From positions 1-52,850 of the forward strand of contig JAKITD010000013.1 of NCBI GenBank assembly GCA_021648265.1: 52,850 nucleotides of DNA. Direction: 5' to 3'. The DNA is from Flavobacteriaceae bacterium. Lineage in GTDB: Bacteria > Bacteroidota > Bacteroidia > Flavobacteriales > Flavobacteriaceae. A program made the translations under genes and the position numbers. The notes under the pieces were generated by a model that worked only from the letters and a program-made list of their open reading frames with translations, was not told where the DNA came from and made no database searches. Below, piece by piece: positions 7,317 through 15,201 of this stretch; the stretch's first letter is position 1; each line of letters opens with the position of its first letter.

Positions 7317-7809
7317 AATTATATTGTTTTATTAATTGTTCCCTAACTACTTTTCGAGCTCTAGATAATGCTACTCTTATAGCAGTTTCGTTTATTTCTA
7401 ACATTTGAGATATTTCAGCAAATTCAAATTGTTCAATATCTCGTAATTGCATGATGATTTTTTGTTTTTCGGGAAGGTTTTTCATGATTTTTGTAACCAA
7501 CTCTACTCCTTCATTTGCTTCCAAATCACGTTCAATGTTTTCTGAATTTTTATAATTATTATGAACGATTTTTAAATTAGATGCCTGTCTAGATTTTAAC
7601 CTGTCTAAGCAATAATTTTTGGTCATGGTAATCGCAAAAGCTTCCGGACTTTTATAATTCTGAATTTTATCACGACCCTTCCATAATTTCAAAAACACTT
7701 CTTGTACAGCATCTTCAGCTTCATCTTTCGACACCAATAATCTTTTTGCAAGCCTAAACAACTTATCCTTGCAAGGAAGTATGGTTTCTAAAAATTCTAT
7801 CTGGTTCAC
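7303..7809 (-). CDS. ECF-type RNA polymerase sigma factor
   Basis: A 168-residue group 4 sigma-70 factor with only regions 2 and 4. Region 2 has DEAEDAVQEVFLKLWKGRDK and AFAITMTKNYCLDRLKSR (-10 recognition). Region 4 has LPEKQKIIMQLRDIEQFEFA and ISQMLEINETAIRVALSRAR (the -35-binding helix-turn-helix). The start is GTG at 7809, since no in-frame ATG lies upstream. It heads an operon with a putative membrane anti-sigma protein and two DUF4252 proteins, so it probably controls that unit and perhaps itself. The inducing signal is not readable from the sequence. Confidence 0.92.
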   Translation of the reverse strand: MNQIEFLETILPCKDKLFRLAKRLLVSKDEAEDAVQEVFLKLWKGRDKIQNYKSPEAFAITMTKNYCLDRLKSRQASNLKIVHNNYKNSENIERDLEANEGVELVTKIMKNLPEKQKIIMQLRDIEQFEFAEISQMLEINETAIRVALSRARKVVREQLIKQYNYGIS

Positions 7810-7938
7810 GTTAACGATTTTTATTTGCTGTTACAATAAGATGACGAGTTACCAATAATTTTGTTACATTTTATTTTCAGATTGTAATAATGTGACTATT
7901 TTAGTGGTTTAATTCAATATCGAATATACCGACTTCCT

Positions 7939-9330
7939 ATGAAAAAGAAAATCTTCCTACTCCTTATTATTATTTCATCTGTATTTGTTTCCTGTTTTGA
8001 AGACTTAGATGACAACATTCAAATCGCTTCAACACAAGATATTCAAAATTTTATTTATCGAGGTCTGAATTACTTCTACCTTTATAAAGCAGATAACACC
8101 GAATTAAATGCAAATTTACAAGGGCAAGAATTAACTGACTTTATTGATTCTTACGATTCTCCCGAAGCATTGTTTGAGTATTTAAAATCTCCACAAGATC
8201 GTTTTAGTTTGTTAGTGGACGATTATATTGAATTGGAAAATACTTTAAGCGGAATTACATTAAACCACGGAATGGAATTCGGTTTGATATTTTACCCAGA
8301 CGGAAGCGATAATGTTTTTGGCTATGCAAGATATGTTTTACCAAATTCTGATGCTGCTGCAAAAGGAGTTGAAAGAGGAATGATTTTCAATACCATCGAT
8401 GGTCAACAAATAACCGAAAATAATTTTAAAAATTTATTAGAACCTGATACTTACATTATTGGTCTTGCAACTTTAGATGATGAAGATGTAAATCCAACGG
8501 GTGAGAGTATAGAACTTGCAAAACAACAATACACCGAAAACCCAATATTTATTGCTGAAACCTTAACCATTGATGGTCAAAAAATTGGCTATATAATGTA
8601 TAATGCTTTTACCAGAGGTTTTGATCCACAATTAAATGCAGCATTTGGGCAATTTAAAGCCGATGGTGTTTCTGAATTAATTTTAGATCTTCGCTACAAC
8701 GGTGGTGGTTCTGTAGAAACTGCCATAGATTTATCGAGTATGATCACAGGGCAATTTAACGGACAATTATTTGTAAGTGAGCAATGGAACGCAGATCGTC
8801 AAGCTGAATATGCAAGTGATAAGTTATTTAATAATGAAATTTCAACAGGTGAAGGCATTAACAGTCTTAATTTAAATAGAGTTTATATTCTTACTTCAGG
8901 ACGTTCTGCATCTGCAAGTGAATTGGTCATTAACGGATTAAATCCATATATTAATGTAATGCAAGTTGGAGGAACCACTACTGGGAAATTCCAAGCTTCC
9001 TTTTTATTATACGATGCACCTGCTCCTAATTTTAGTCGAAGTCAGGCAAATACAGGACATACCTACGCAATGTTACCCTTGGTTTTTAAAACCGCCAACT
9101 CCGTAGGATTTACAGATTTTGTAGATGGCTTAGATCCAGATATTGAATACTTAGAAGATTATTCCAACTTAGGGGTTTTAGGCGATGTAAACGAACCTTT
9201 ATTGGCTACTGCACTGAATGATATTTTTGGCTTACCGCAACCACAACCTTTTACTAGCAATCAATTTGAAGAGATTTCGGAAAGTAAAGCGATGTTACCT
9301 GCTTACCAGTTGATGATTGCTGAGGAGTAA
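7939..9330 (+). CDS. S41-family C-terminal-processing-type protease, lipoprotein
   Basis: A 463-residue lipoprotein (SVFVSCFEDLDD, lipobox Cys at about 19, followed by acidic residues that favour surface export in Bacteroidota). A PDZ-like domain lies at about 90-185 (GYARYVLPNSDAAAKG, GMIFNTIDGQQIT). The S41 domain follows: IGYIMYNAFTRG, LILDLRYNGGG at about 248-258, then LTSGRSASASEL with the nucleophile Ser at about 325, and TTGKFQAS with the candidate general-base Lys at about 349. The substrate is unknown; related flavobacterial enzymes are envelope proteases. It is a single gene, divergent from the ECF operon. Confidence 0.88.
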   Translation: MKKKIFLLLIIISSVFVSCFEDLDDNIQIASTQDIQNFIYRGLNYFYLYKADNTELNANLQGQELTDFIDSYDSPEALFEYLKSPQDRFSLLVDDYIELENTLSGITLNHGMEFGLIFYPDGSDNVFGYARYVLPNSDAAAKGVERGMIFNTIDGQQITENNFKNLLEPDTYIIGLATLDDEDVNPTGESIELAKQQYTENPIFIAETLTIDGQKIGYIMYNAFTRGFDPQLNAAFGQFKADGVSELILDLRYNGGGSVETAIDLSSMITGQFNGQLFVSEQWNADRQAEYASDKLFNNEISTGEGINSLNLNRVYILTSGRSASASELVINGLNPYINVMQVGGTTTGKFQASFLLYDAPAPNFSRSQANTGHTYAMLPLVFKTANSVGFTDFVDGLDPDIEYLEDYSNLGVLGDVNEPLLATALNDIFGLPQPQPFTSNQFEEISESKAMLPAYQLMIAEE

Positions 9331-9403
9331 TATGGGTTTTACTTTTGGAAGAAAATTTATATAGCAAAAAAAAACAGCACCAACTATTTTTGACCACATT
9401 ACC

Positions 9404-9631
9404 ATGATTTCTACAAAAATTACAGATAATTTTTTAGATAGTTTGTTTAATGAATTTGAATTTTTAGTTGAAAACCCTCATTCTTTTCAAGTTAAATATA
9501 AAAATACACGAGTTAGGTGTTTAAAACAATTCCCTTTTGGTGTTCATTATCTTATACAAGAAAATAGTATCGAAATATTAGCTATAATTCATACAAGTAA
9601 GAACCCTAAAACTTGGTTAAAAAGCAAATAA
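9404..9631 (+). pseudogene. Truncated ParE/RelE-like toxin fragment
   Basis: The 75 residues match the C-terminal two thirds of the ParE/RelE toxin fold: FEFLVENPHSFQVKYKN, VRCLKQFPFGVHYLIQEN, then IEILAIIHTSKNPKTWL. Complete family members run about 95-100 residues and begin with helices that are missing here. The frame is closed by a TAG 42 nt upstream of the ATG, so the N-terminus cannot be recovered in place. No antitoxin gene lies upstream or downstream. It is most likely an inactive remnant, although a short functional protein cannot be excluded. Confidence 0.6.
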
Positions 9632-9657
9632 AGACACCCTATTTCACAAGATGTCTT
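9631..9657. terminator. Hairpin between the ParE fragment and rimO
   Basis: AAGACA (9631-9636) pairs with TGTCTT (9652-9657) around CCCTATTTCACAAGA. Its sequence resembles the hairpin at 25903-25926 after the BtuG-like gene. It lies between convergent genes and could terminate either transcript; the stem is short. Confidence 0.45.
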
Positions 9658-9672
9658 TTGCTAAATAGTTTA

Positions 9673-10983
9673 TCACTCCGACGGAATAACCTCCCCATAC
9701 AAATCAAAATCCTCAGCACCTGTAATTTTTACCATTGCAAAATCTCCTGTTCGTATATAATCTTTTTCAGCATTAATTAAAACTTCATTATCAACATCTG
9801 GGCTGTCAAATTGAGTTCTTCCAACAAAATAACCTCCTTCTTTACGATCGATAACGACTTTGAATTCCTTCCCTATTTTTTCTTGATTGAGTTCCCAAGA
9901 AATTTGAGATTGGATTTCCATAATTTCGTTGGCACGCTGCATTTTAACTTCTTCAGGAACATTATCTTCTAACAAATAAGCGGTAGTATTTTCTTCATGA
10001 GAATAGGTGAAGCAACCTAAACGTTCAAAACGCATATCTTGAACCCATTGTTTTAGTTCTTGAAAGTTTTCTTCCGTTTCTCCAGGGTAACCTACAATTA
10101 ATGTAGTTCTTATAACCATTCCCGGTACTTTTTCTCTAAAGTCTTTGATTAAGTTGTTAATTTTTTCTTTTCCAAAACCACGTTTCATCGATTTTAAAAC
10201 GGAATCTGAAATATGTTGCAAAGGAATATCAATATAATTACAAATTTTAGGTTCCTCTCGCATCACCTCTAATACATCCAATGGAAAACCTGTTGGAAAT
10301 GCATAATGCAACCGAATCCATTCGATTCCTTCAACTTTTATTAGTTTCTTTAAAAGCTCAGCAAGGTTTCTTTTTTTATAAATATCGAGTCCGTAATAGG
10401 TTAAATCTTGTGCGATAAGGATCAATTCTTTTACACCTTTAGCAGCCAATTTTTCTGCTTCAATTACCAAATCTTCCATTGGTTTACTTTTATGCTTTCC
10501 TCTCATTATAGGGATTGCACAAAACGAACAAGGACGATCACAACCTTCCGCAATTTTTAAATAGGCGTAATTTTTAGGTGTAGTTGTTAAACGTTCACCA
10601 ATTAGTTCATGTTTGTAATCTGCCCCTAAAGCTTTTAGTAAACTTGGTAATTCGGTAGTTCCAAAATACTGATCTACACTCGGTATTTCTTTTTGCAAAT
10701 CAGGCTTGTATCTTTCGGAAAGACAACCAGTTACAAATACTTTATCGACCGTTCCTTCTTCCTTTTTCTTAACAAACTCAAGAATGGTATTGATGCTTTC
10801 TTCCTTGGCATTTGCAATAAATCCGCAAGTATTAATAACCACAATATTCCCTTCTTCTTCGTGAACTACCTCTTTGTTATTAGCCTTCAATTGACCCATT
10901 AACACTTCGCTATCGTACACATTTTTTGAGCAACCAAGGGTTACTACGTTGATCTTATTTTTTTTGAGAGTTTTTGTTCGCAT
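9673..10983 (-). CDS. rimO: Ribosomal protein S12 methylthiotransferase RimO
   Basis: A radical-SAM enzyme that adds a methylthio group to the conserved Asp of ribosomal protein S12. At 436 residues it has the N-terminal UPF0004 domain with three iron-sulfur cysteines (VTLGCSKNVYDSE, INTCGF, TGCLSERY), the radical-SAM CxxxCxxC in AEGCDRPCSFCAIP (about 153), and a C-terminal TRAM domain. The motif CDRPCSFCAIPIMRG and early LGCSKN are typical of RimO; MtaB, found at 49305-50624, has LGCKLN. It is monocistronic, with hairpin repeats upstream of the start. Confidence 0.95.
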   Translation of the reverse strand: MRTKTLKKNKINVVTLGCSKNVYDSEVLMGQLKANNKEVVHEEEGNIVVINTCGFIANAKEESINTILEFVKKKEEGTVDKVFVTGCLSERYKPDLQKEIPSVDQYFGTTELPSLLKALGADYKHELIGERLTTTPKNYAYLKIAEGCDRPCSFCAIPIMRGKHKSKPMEDLVIEAEKLAAKGVKELILIAQDLTYYGLDIYKKRNLAELLKKLIKVEGIEWIRLHYAFPTGFPLDVLEVMREEPKICNYIDIPLQHISDSVLKSMKRGFGKEKINNLIKDFREKVPGMVIRTTLIVGYPGETEENFQELKQWVQDMRFERLGCFTYSHEENTTAYLLEDNVPEEVKMQRANEIMEIQSQISWELNQEKIGKEFKVVIDRKEGGYFVGRTQFDSPDVDNEVLINAEKDYIRTGDFAMVKITGAEDFDLYGEVIPSE

Positions 10984-10990
10984 AATAACT

Positions 10991-11006
10991 CTCCACGAAA
11001 GTGGAG
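10991..11006. repeat. CTCCACGAAAGTGGAG hairpin repeat upstream of rimO
   Basis: A 6 bp stem with a GAAA tetraloop is followed on the plus strand by A and nine T, the form of an intrinsic terminator, yet no plus-strand gene ends here. A reverse-complement-like copy is at 11120-11133 (CCCACTTTCGTGGG). The pair bracket an ungened 150 bp stretch. Confidence 0.5.
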
Positions 11007-11119
11007 ATTTTTTTTTAAAACTTTATTAATCTTTGCCAAAGTTTAAAACTTTGATAAAGTTAAAAGTAACGTTTATAAGATTCCTGCCTTTGAGGAATTT
11101 GAGTGAAGTTTATAAGACA

Positions 11120-11133
11120 CCCACTTTCGTGGG
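11120..11133. repeat. CCCACTTTCGTGGG hairpin repeat after ftsY
   Basis: A palindrome related to 10991-11006 in opposite orientation (CCAC...GTGG around GAAA/TTTC). It lies 5 nt beyond the ftsY stop and could act as its terminator, although the minus-strand tail is only weakly U-rich. Confidence 0.45.
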
Positions 11134-11137
11134 TATG

Positions 11138-12091
11138 CTAATTAAAAAAAGAATCTACAAATTCAATTTTATTAAAAACTTGAAGGTCATCAATTCCTTC
11201 TCCTACTCCAATATATTTTACGGGTATTTTAAACTGGTCACTTATTCCAATTACCACACCACCTTTTGCTGTTCCATCTAATTTAGTTACGGCAAGTGAA
11301 GTAACTTCAGTAGCTGCTGTAAATTGTTTGGCTTGTTCGAAAGCATTTTGTCCTGTAGATCCGTCTAATACCAATAATACTTCATTTGGGGTATTAGGAA
11401 TCACCTTCTGCATTACTCGCTTAATCTTAGTCAACTCGTTCATTAAGTTTACTTTATTATGAAGTCTTCCTGCTGTATCTATAATTACTACATCTGCATT
11501 TTGGTTGACGGCACTTTCCAAGGTGTCGAAAGCTACAGAAGCAGGATCACTTCCCATACTTTGCTTTATAATAGGAACATTAGAACGATCTGCCCAAACT
11601 TGTAATTGTTCTATTGCTGCGGCACGAAAAGTATCTGCTGCTCCTAAAACAACTTTTTTTCCAGCCTTTGTAAAATGATGGGCTAATTTTCCAATAGTGG
11701 TGGTTTTACCAACACCATTTACACCAACTACCATAATTACATAGGGTGTATTTTGTTCTGGCACCTCAAATTCTGTAGCATTACCTGTATTGGTTTCGCT
11801 TAATAGATTCGCAATTTCTTCTCTTAATATTGCATTGAGTTCTGTAGTACCAAGGTATTTATCTTTAGCTACTCTAGCTTCTATTCGGTCAATAATTTTC
11901 AAAGTAGTATCTACTCCAACATCACTTGACACTAATACTTCTTCTAGATTATCTAATACATCATCATCTACTTTGCTTTTTCCAGCAACTGCTTTGCTAA
12001 ACTTGTCAAAGAAGGAAGATTTTGTTTTTTCCAGTCCTTTATCTAAGGTTTCTTTTTTTTCTTTTGAAAATATTTTTTTAAAAAAACTCAT
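11138..12091 (-). CDS. ftsY: Signal recognition particle receptor FtsY
   Basis: The SRP-receptor GTPase docks ribosome-Ffh complexes at the inner membrane. At 317 residues it is a short form without the long acidic A-domain; the N-terminus has only a Lys-rich segment (MSFFKKIFSKEKKE). NG-domain motifs are in order: GVNGVGKTTTIGKLA (P-loop, about 121), DTFRAAA, DTAGRLHNKVNLM, LAVTKLDGTAKGG, and the terminal GVGEGIDDLQVF. It lies just below the rpmB-rpmG-DUF4295 unit, separated from it by a terminator. Confidence 0.97.
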   Translation of the reverse strand: MSFFKKIFSKEKKETLDKGLEKTKSSFFDKFSKAVAGKSKVDDDVLDNLEEVLVSSDVGVDTTLKIIDRIEARVAKDKYLGTTELNAILREEIANLLSETNTGNATEFEVPEQNTPYVIMVVGVNGVGKTTTIGKLAHHFTKAGKKVVLGAADTFRAAAIEQLQVWADRSNVPIIKQSMGSDPASVAFDTLESAVNQNADVVIIDTAGRLHNKVNLMNELTKIKRVMQKVIPNTPNEVLLVLDGSTGQNAFEQAKQFTAATEVTSLAVTKLDGTAKGGVVIGISDQFKIPVKYIGVGEGIDDLQVFNKIEFVDSFFN

Positions 12092-12173
12092 TGGATAGTT
12101 TTTTAGTATAGTTAAATTTTATGCAAATATACGATTTCAAAATATTTCAGAAATCGAAATCATTAAAAATAGA

Positions 12174-12203
12174 AAAAGCCACTCTTATAAAAAAGTGGCT
12201 TTT
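12174..12203. terminator. Terminator of the rpmB-rpmG-DUF4295 operon
   Basis: AAAAGCCACT (12174-12183) pairs with AGTGGCTTTT (12194-12203). On the minus strand the stem is followed by TTTTTCTATTTTT, consistent with intrinsic termination 20 nt after the DUF4295 stop. Confidence 0.75.
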
Positions 12204-12223
12204 ATTCTATATGTTATAACGAA

Positions 12224-12376
12224 TTACTTTTTACTTAACCAACCGCTTACTTGGTCTGGAGCCATAATAGACTCAACAAAAGTATAAGCTCCTGTTTTTT
12301 CAGACTTCACCATTTTAATGGCTTTAGTTAAACGATTAGATCCTGTTTGTAACGATGCTATTGATTTCTTTGCCAT
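12224..12376 (-). CDS. DUF4295 small basic protein
   Basis: A 50-residue basic protein, MAKKSIASLQTGSNRLTKAI to DQVSGWLSKK. DUF4295 is a Bacteroidota family of constant length, nearly always next to rpmG and rpmB as here. The consistent linkage to L28 and L33, the basic composition (pI clearly high) and the size suggest a ribosome-associated protein, but that role is inference. The start is 7 nt after the rpmG stop. It is the last gene of the operon, before a terminator. Confidence 0.93.
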   Translation of the reverse strand: MAKKSIASLQTGSNRLTKAIKMVKSEKTGAYTFVESIMAPDQVSGWLSKK

Positions 12377-12383
12377 GTCTTAC

Positions 12384-12566
12384 TTATTTTATCTCTTTAT
12401 GAACCGTCATCTTTTTAAGAATTGGGTTGAATTTTTTAATCTCCATACGATCTGGAGTGTTTTTTTTGTTCTTTGTAGTAATGTAACGTGAAGTTCCTGG
12501 TTGACCAGAATTTTTATGCTCTGTACATTCTAAAATCACTTGTACTCTATTTCCTCTTTTAGCCAT
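12384..12566 (-). CDS. rpmG: 50S ribosomal protein L33
   Basis: A 60-residue large-subunit protein with the L33 pattern: [40 protein letters not shown], and [15 protein letters not shown]. Only one Cys is present, so this is the zinc-independent (C-minus) type that lacks the four-Cys ribbon. It is co-transcribed with rpmB upstream (30 nt) and the DUF4295 gene downstream. Confidence 0.97.
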   Translation of the reverse strand: MAKRGNRVQVILECTEHKNSGQPGTSRYITTKNKKNTPDRMEIKKFNPILKKMTVHKEIK

Positions 12567-12596
12567 TGTTATAGACTTTTAATATTATTGATGCAA

Positions 12597-12836
12597 TTAT
12601 TTGTTAAGAAAGCCATTTGCACGAGCTTTTTTTACAACTGCAGTAATTCCTTTTTTGTTAATTGTTTTTAATGCTGAAGCAGCAACTTTAATGGTAATCC
12701 ATTTATCTTCTTCAGGTAAATAAAAACGTTTTTTGATAAGATTTACATTAAATCTTCTTCTCGTTTTATTCATTGCATGAGAAACATTATTCCCAAACAT
12801 TGCTCTTTTTCCAGTAAGTTCACAAACTCTTGACAT
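12597..12836 (-). CDS. rpmB: 50S ribosomal protein L28
   Basis: A 79-residue large-subunit protein: [20 protein letters not shown], then [20 protein letters not shown] and [14 protein letters not shown]. The length and sequence are typical of Bacteroidota L28. It is the first gene of the rpmB-rpmG-DUF4295 operon, with a good Bacteroidota promoter about 40 nt upstream. Confidence 0.97.
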   Translation of the reverse strand: MSRVCELTGKRAMFGNNVSHAMNKTRRRFNVNLIKKRFYLPEEDKWITIKVAASALKTINKKGITAVVKKARANGFLNK

Positions 12837-12870
12837 TCCTTAAAATCTTTTAGTTATTTTAAACAGGGTG

Positions 12871-12901
12871 CAAATTTAAGTAAACTTATTGGTATGAGCA
12901 A
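12871..12901 (-). promoter_or_regulatory. Promoter of the rpmB operon
   Basis: On the minus strand TAAATTTG (12871-12878) matches the -7 consensus TAnnTTTG. A TTG (12899-12901) lies 20 nt upstream as the -33 box. The leader to rpmB is about 30 nt. Confidence 0.65.
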
Positions 12902-12911
12902 CAAAAGAAAG

Positions 12912-14159
12912 TTAGTTTTTTAAAATTTCTTTTCGAACCATTTCTAATGCTTTTAAAGTTGCTTTTGCAATTACTTTTTCTCGGGGCTGCCCAAAGTTAT
13001 ATTTTTCTGAAATCACTCCTGAAGGTGAGGCTATTGCTATAAAAACCGTTCCTATTTCATCATCGGCATCTCCTTTATTTGGTCCTGCGTTACCCGTTGT
13101 TGAAATTGCATAATCCGATTTAAATATTTTTGCAGATTGTATTGCCATCGCTTCGGCAACTTCTTTACTTACGACCGTATATTTTTTTATTAAAGATTCT
13201 TCTACTCCTAAAACCGATGTTTTTACCTTAGTTGCATACGCTACAATACTTCCTCTAAAAAATGAAGAAACTCCAGACTGTGCCGTTATTTGTTCTACTA
13301 TTGCTCCTCCTGTACAACTTTCAGCAATACTTAAGGTTTGCTTTTTTGAAACAAATTCTTTCATTAATTGTTGCACAATAGTTGTTTCATCTTCAAATCC
13401 AATTACTATATCTTTTAGTAATTCTTTTAGTATTTCCATTTGAGAATTTACAGCAGATTTTACTTTTTCCTCATGAGTCCCTTTAGATGAAAGACGTAAA
13501 CGAACCCTTCCGAAGGATGGTAAATAAGCTAGTTTAATAGCTTCTGGTAATGCATCTTCCCATTTATGAATAATCTTTACAATCTCGCTTTCTCCCATTC
13601 CGAAAGTTAAAAGCGTTTTATAATATACAAATGGGAACTCAAATTTCTCAATCAAACGAGGAATTACTTTCGTTGAAATTAAATTTTTCATTTCGTAAGG
13701 AACACCTGGCAACGAAACAAAAGCCGTGTTGTCTTTTTCCATCCACATTCCTGGAGCTGTGCCAAACTCGTTATGCAAAATAGTCGCTTTTGAAGGCACT
13801 AATGCTTGGTATAAACTTTCTGGAAGCAAAGGATGTTTTGCGTGAATTTTATACAATTTCTTTACATGCTGAAGAACTTTGTCGTCTTCAACCAAAGTGT
13901 CATTTAAAAACTCGCAAAAAGTCTGCTTGGTAATATCGTCTTTTGTAGGTCCAAGACCTCCAGTTACAATAACAATATCTACTTTATTTTTAGCATCTTT
14001 TAAAGCTTGTAAAATATGTTCTCGATCGTCTTGAATTGAAGTAATTTGATAAACCTGAACCCCTATTTTATAGAGTTCTTTTGAAATAAAAGCCGAATTT
14101 GTATCAACAATCTGTCCGATTAAAATTTCATCGCCAATTGTAATAATTTCAGCTAACAT
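12912..14159 (-). CDS. cinA: CinA-family protein (nicotinamide mononucleotide deamidase)
   Basis: A 415-residue two-domain protein. The N-terminal molybdopterin-binding-like (COG1058) domain has TIGDEILIGQIVDTNS, VTGGLGPTKDD and SLPGVPYEMKNL; in related enzymes this half has ADP-ribose pyrophosphatase activity. The C-terminal PncC-like amidase domain (about 250-415) has SIAESCTGGAIVEQ, FFRGSIVAYATKVK and STTGNAGPNKG; it converts NMN to nicotinate mononucleotide, recycling pyridine nucleotides. Gly-rich catalytic segments are intact. Its ATG abuts the HPt stop (TAAATG), so it is the last gene of a FAH-HPt-cinA unit. Confidence 0.93.
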   Translation of the reverse strand: MLAEIITIGDEILIGQIVDTNSAFISKELYKIGVQVYQITSIQDDREHILQALKDAKNKVDIVIVTGGLGPTKDDITKQTFCEFLNDTLVEDDKVLQHVKKLYKIHAKHPLLPESLYQALVPSKATILHNEFGTAPGMWMEKDNTAFVSLPGVPYEMKNLISTKVIPRLIEKFEFPFVYYKTLLTFGMGESEIVKIIHKWEDALPEAIKLAYLPSFGRVRLRLSSKGTHEEKVKSAVNSQMEILKELLKDIVIGFEDETTIVQQLMKEFVSKKQTLSIAESCTGGAIVEQITAQSGVSSFFRGSIVAYATKVKTSVLGVEESLIKKYTVVSKEVAEAMAIQSAKIFKSDYAISTTGNAGPNKGDADDEIGTVFIAIASPSGVISEKYNFGQPREKVIAKATLKALEMVRKEILKN

Positions 14160-14501
14160 TTATATATTAAAATCATGTTTTAAATCGTCTATTGCAAGAC
14201 CAACTTTTAAAATAACTTTTGAAAGATTGTCTTCAATTGAAGTTTTATTCTTTAATGTTTTTGTCCAAGACTCAATAGCGGTAATATCTTTTTGAAGATT
14301 TAAACCAAACATTTCTAAATTAGGCTTCATTTTGTGTGCAAATTGATAAGCCAATTCTCTATTATTATTTTCAATAGCTTCTTCCATCGCAGATAAATCT
14401 GGTGGAATTTCTTCTAAGAATGTTTTGGCAACAATTAGCATAAATTCTTGATCGCCACCAGCGATTTCGCTTAAGCTTTCTGCGGAATAATTTTCACTCA
14501 T
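14160..14501 (-). CDS. HPt (histidine phosphotransfer) domain protein
   Basis: A 113-residue stand-alone HPt four-helix bundle. The phosphorylatable His is in YQFAHKMKPNLEMFGL (His about 56), matching the HxxKxxxxxxG core of the family. ELAGGDQEFMLIVAKTFLEE-like helix one and EEAIENNNRELAYQFAHKMK are typical. It would shuttle phosphate between receiver domains, but no kinase or receiver gene is in the window. It sits flush between the FAH-fold gene (adjacent start and stop) and cinA. Confidence 0.85.
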   Translation of the reverse strand: MSENYSAESLSEIAGGDQEFMLIVAKTFLEEIPPDLSAMEEAIENNNRELAYQFAHKMKPNLEMFGLNLQKDITAIESWTKTLKNKTSIEDNLSKVILKVGLAIDDLKHDFNI

Positions 14502-15113
14502 TTATTTAACTTTTATAGAGAATAGTTCGTTTTCTTCGACAAAGCCTTTTAAAATATCGTTGGAATTAACTTTTCCAACTCCTGAAGGCGTGCCTGTAAA
14601 TATAACATCTCCTATCTTTAAAGTAAAATATTTTGAGATATATTCGATTAACTCATCAATTTTCCACAACATTAAGGACGTATTTCCGACTTGTTGCACT
14701 TCTCCATTCTTTTCTAAACTAAAATTAATATCATTTACATCTTTAAAATCACTCTTCGGAAGAAAATTTCCGATCACCGCTGCTCCATCAAATGCTTTTG
14801 CTTTTTCCCAAGGAAGTCCTTTTGCTTTTAATTGAGCTTGAAGATCACGAGCGGTAAAATCGATTCCTAATCCTATTTCATTATAATATTTATGAGCAAA
14901 TTTCCGATCGATATGTTTTCCTATTCTATTAATCTTCACCAATATTTCTACTTCATGATGAACATCATTAGAAAATTCAGGAATAAAAAAAGGTTGTTTC
15001 TTTAAAAGTATCGAAGTATCAGGCTTTAAAAACAACACAGGGTCTCTTGGAACCGAATTGTTTAACTCTTCTATATGTTTTACATAATTTCTACCAACGC
15101 AAATTATTTTCAT
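14502..15113 (-). CDS. Fumarylacetoacetate hydrolase-fold family enzyme
   Basis: A 203-residue single-domain FAH-fold protein (acylpyruvase/oxaloacetate tautomerase-like size). Metal ligands are in HHEVEILVKINRIG (two Glu) and GLGIDFTARDLQ (Asp). Other signatures are PVLFLKPDTSILL, KGLPWEKAKAFDGAAVIG and GDVIFTGTPSGVGKV. Such enzymes act on 2,4-dioxo acids or enol-oxaloacetate; the substrate cannot be read here. Its ATG is immediately preceded by a copy of the four-copy leader element (15114-15201), whose micro-ORF stop overlaps this ATG. Confidence 0.9.
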   Translation of the reverse strand: MKIICVGRNYVKHIEELNNSVPRDPVLFLKPDTSILLKKQPFFIPEFSNDVHHEVEILVKINRIGKHIDRKFAHKYYNEIGLGIDFTARDLQAQLKAKGLPWEKAKAFDGAAVIGNFLPKSDFKDVNDINFSLEKNGEVQQVGNTSLMLWKIDELIEYISKYFTLKIGDVIFTGTPSGVGKVNSNDILKGFVEENELFSIKVK

Positions 15114-15201
15114 AAGCCTTTAATATTTGTTAATTTGGTCATATGCTGTTCGCTATTTACAATTTTCATTAACGATAAGGTATTTAACTTGCTCGTTTCA
15201 T
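15114..15201 (-). repeat. Conserved leader/micro-ORF element, copy 1
   Basis: On the minus strand it begins TGAAACGAGC (the TGA is the stop of the exonuclease gene) and carries TAGCGAACAG at 15146-15155. The spacing is 28 nt from the first uORF stop to that box and 32 nt from the box to the FAH start. The frame running ETSKLN...MKIVNSEQHMTKLT is open throughout and ends TGA overlapping the FAH ATG. A competing ATGAAACGAGCAAGTTAA (MKRAS) starts at 15201. This copy lacks the internal ATG seen in copies 2-4. Confidence 0.7.

Noticed and set aside
11790-12098. 102-residue plus-strand frame opposite ftsY
   Set aside because: Antisense to the FtsY NG domain, Ser/Leu-rich composition typical of shadow frames.
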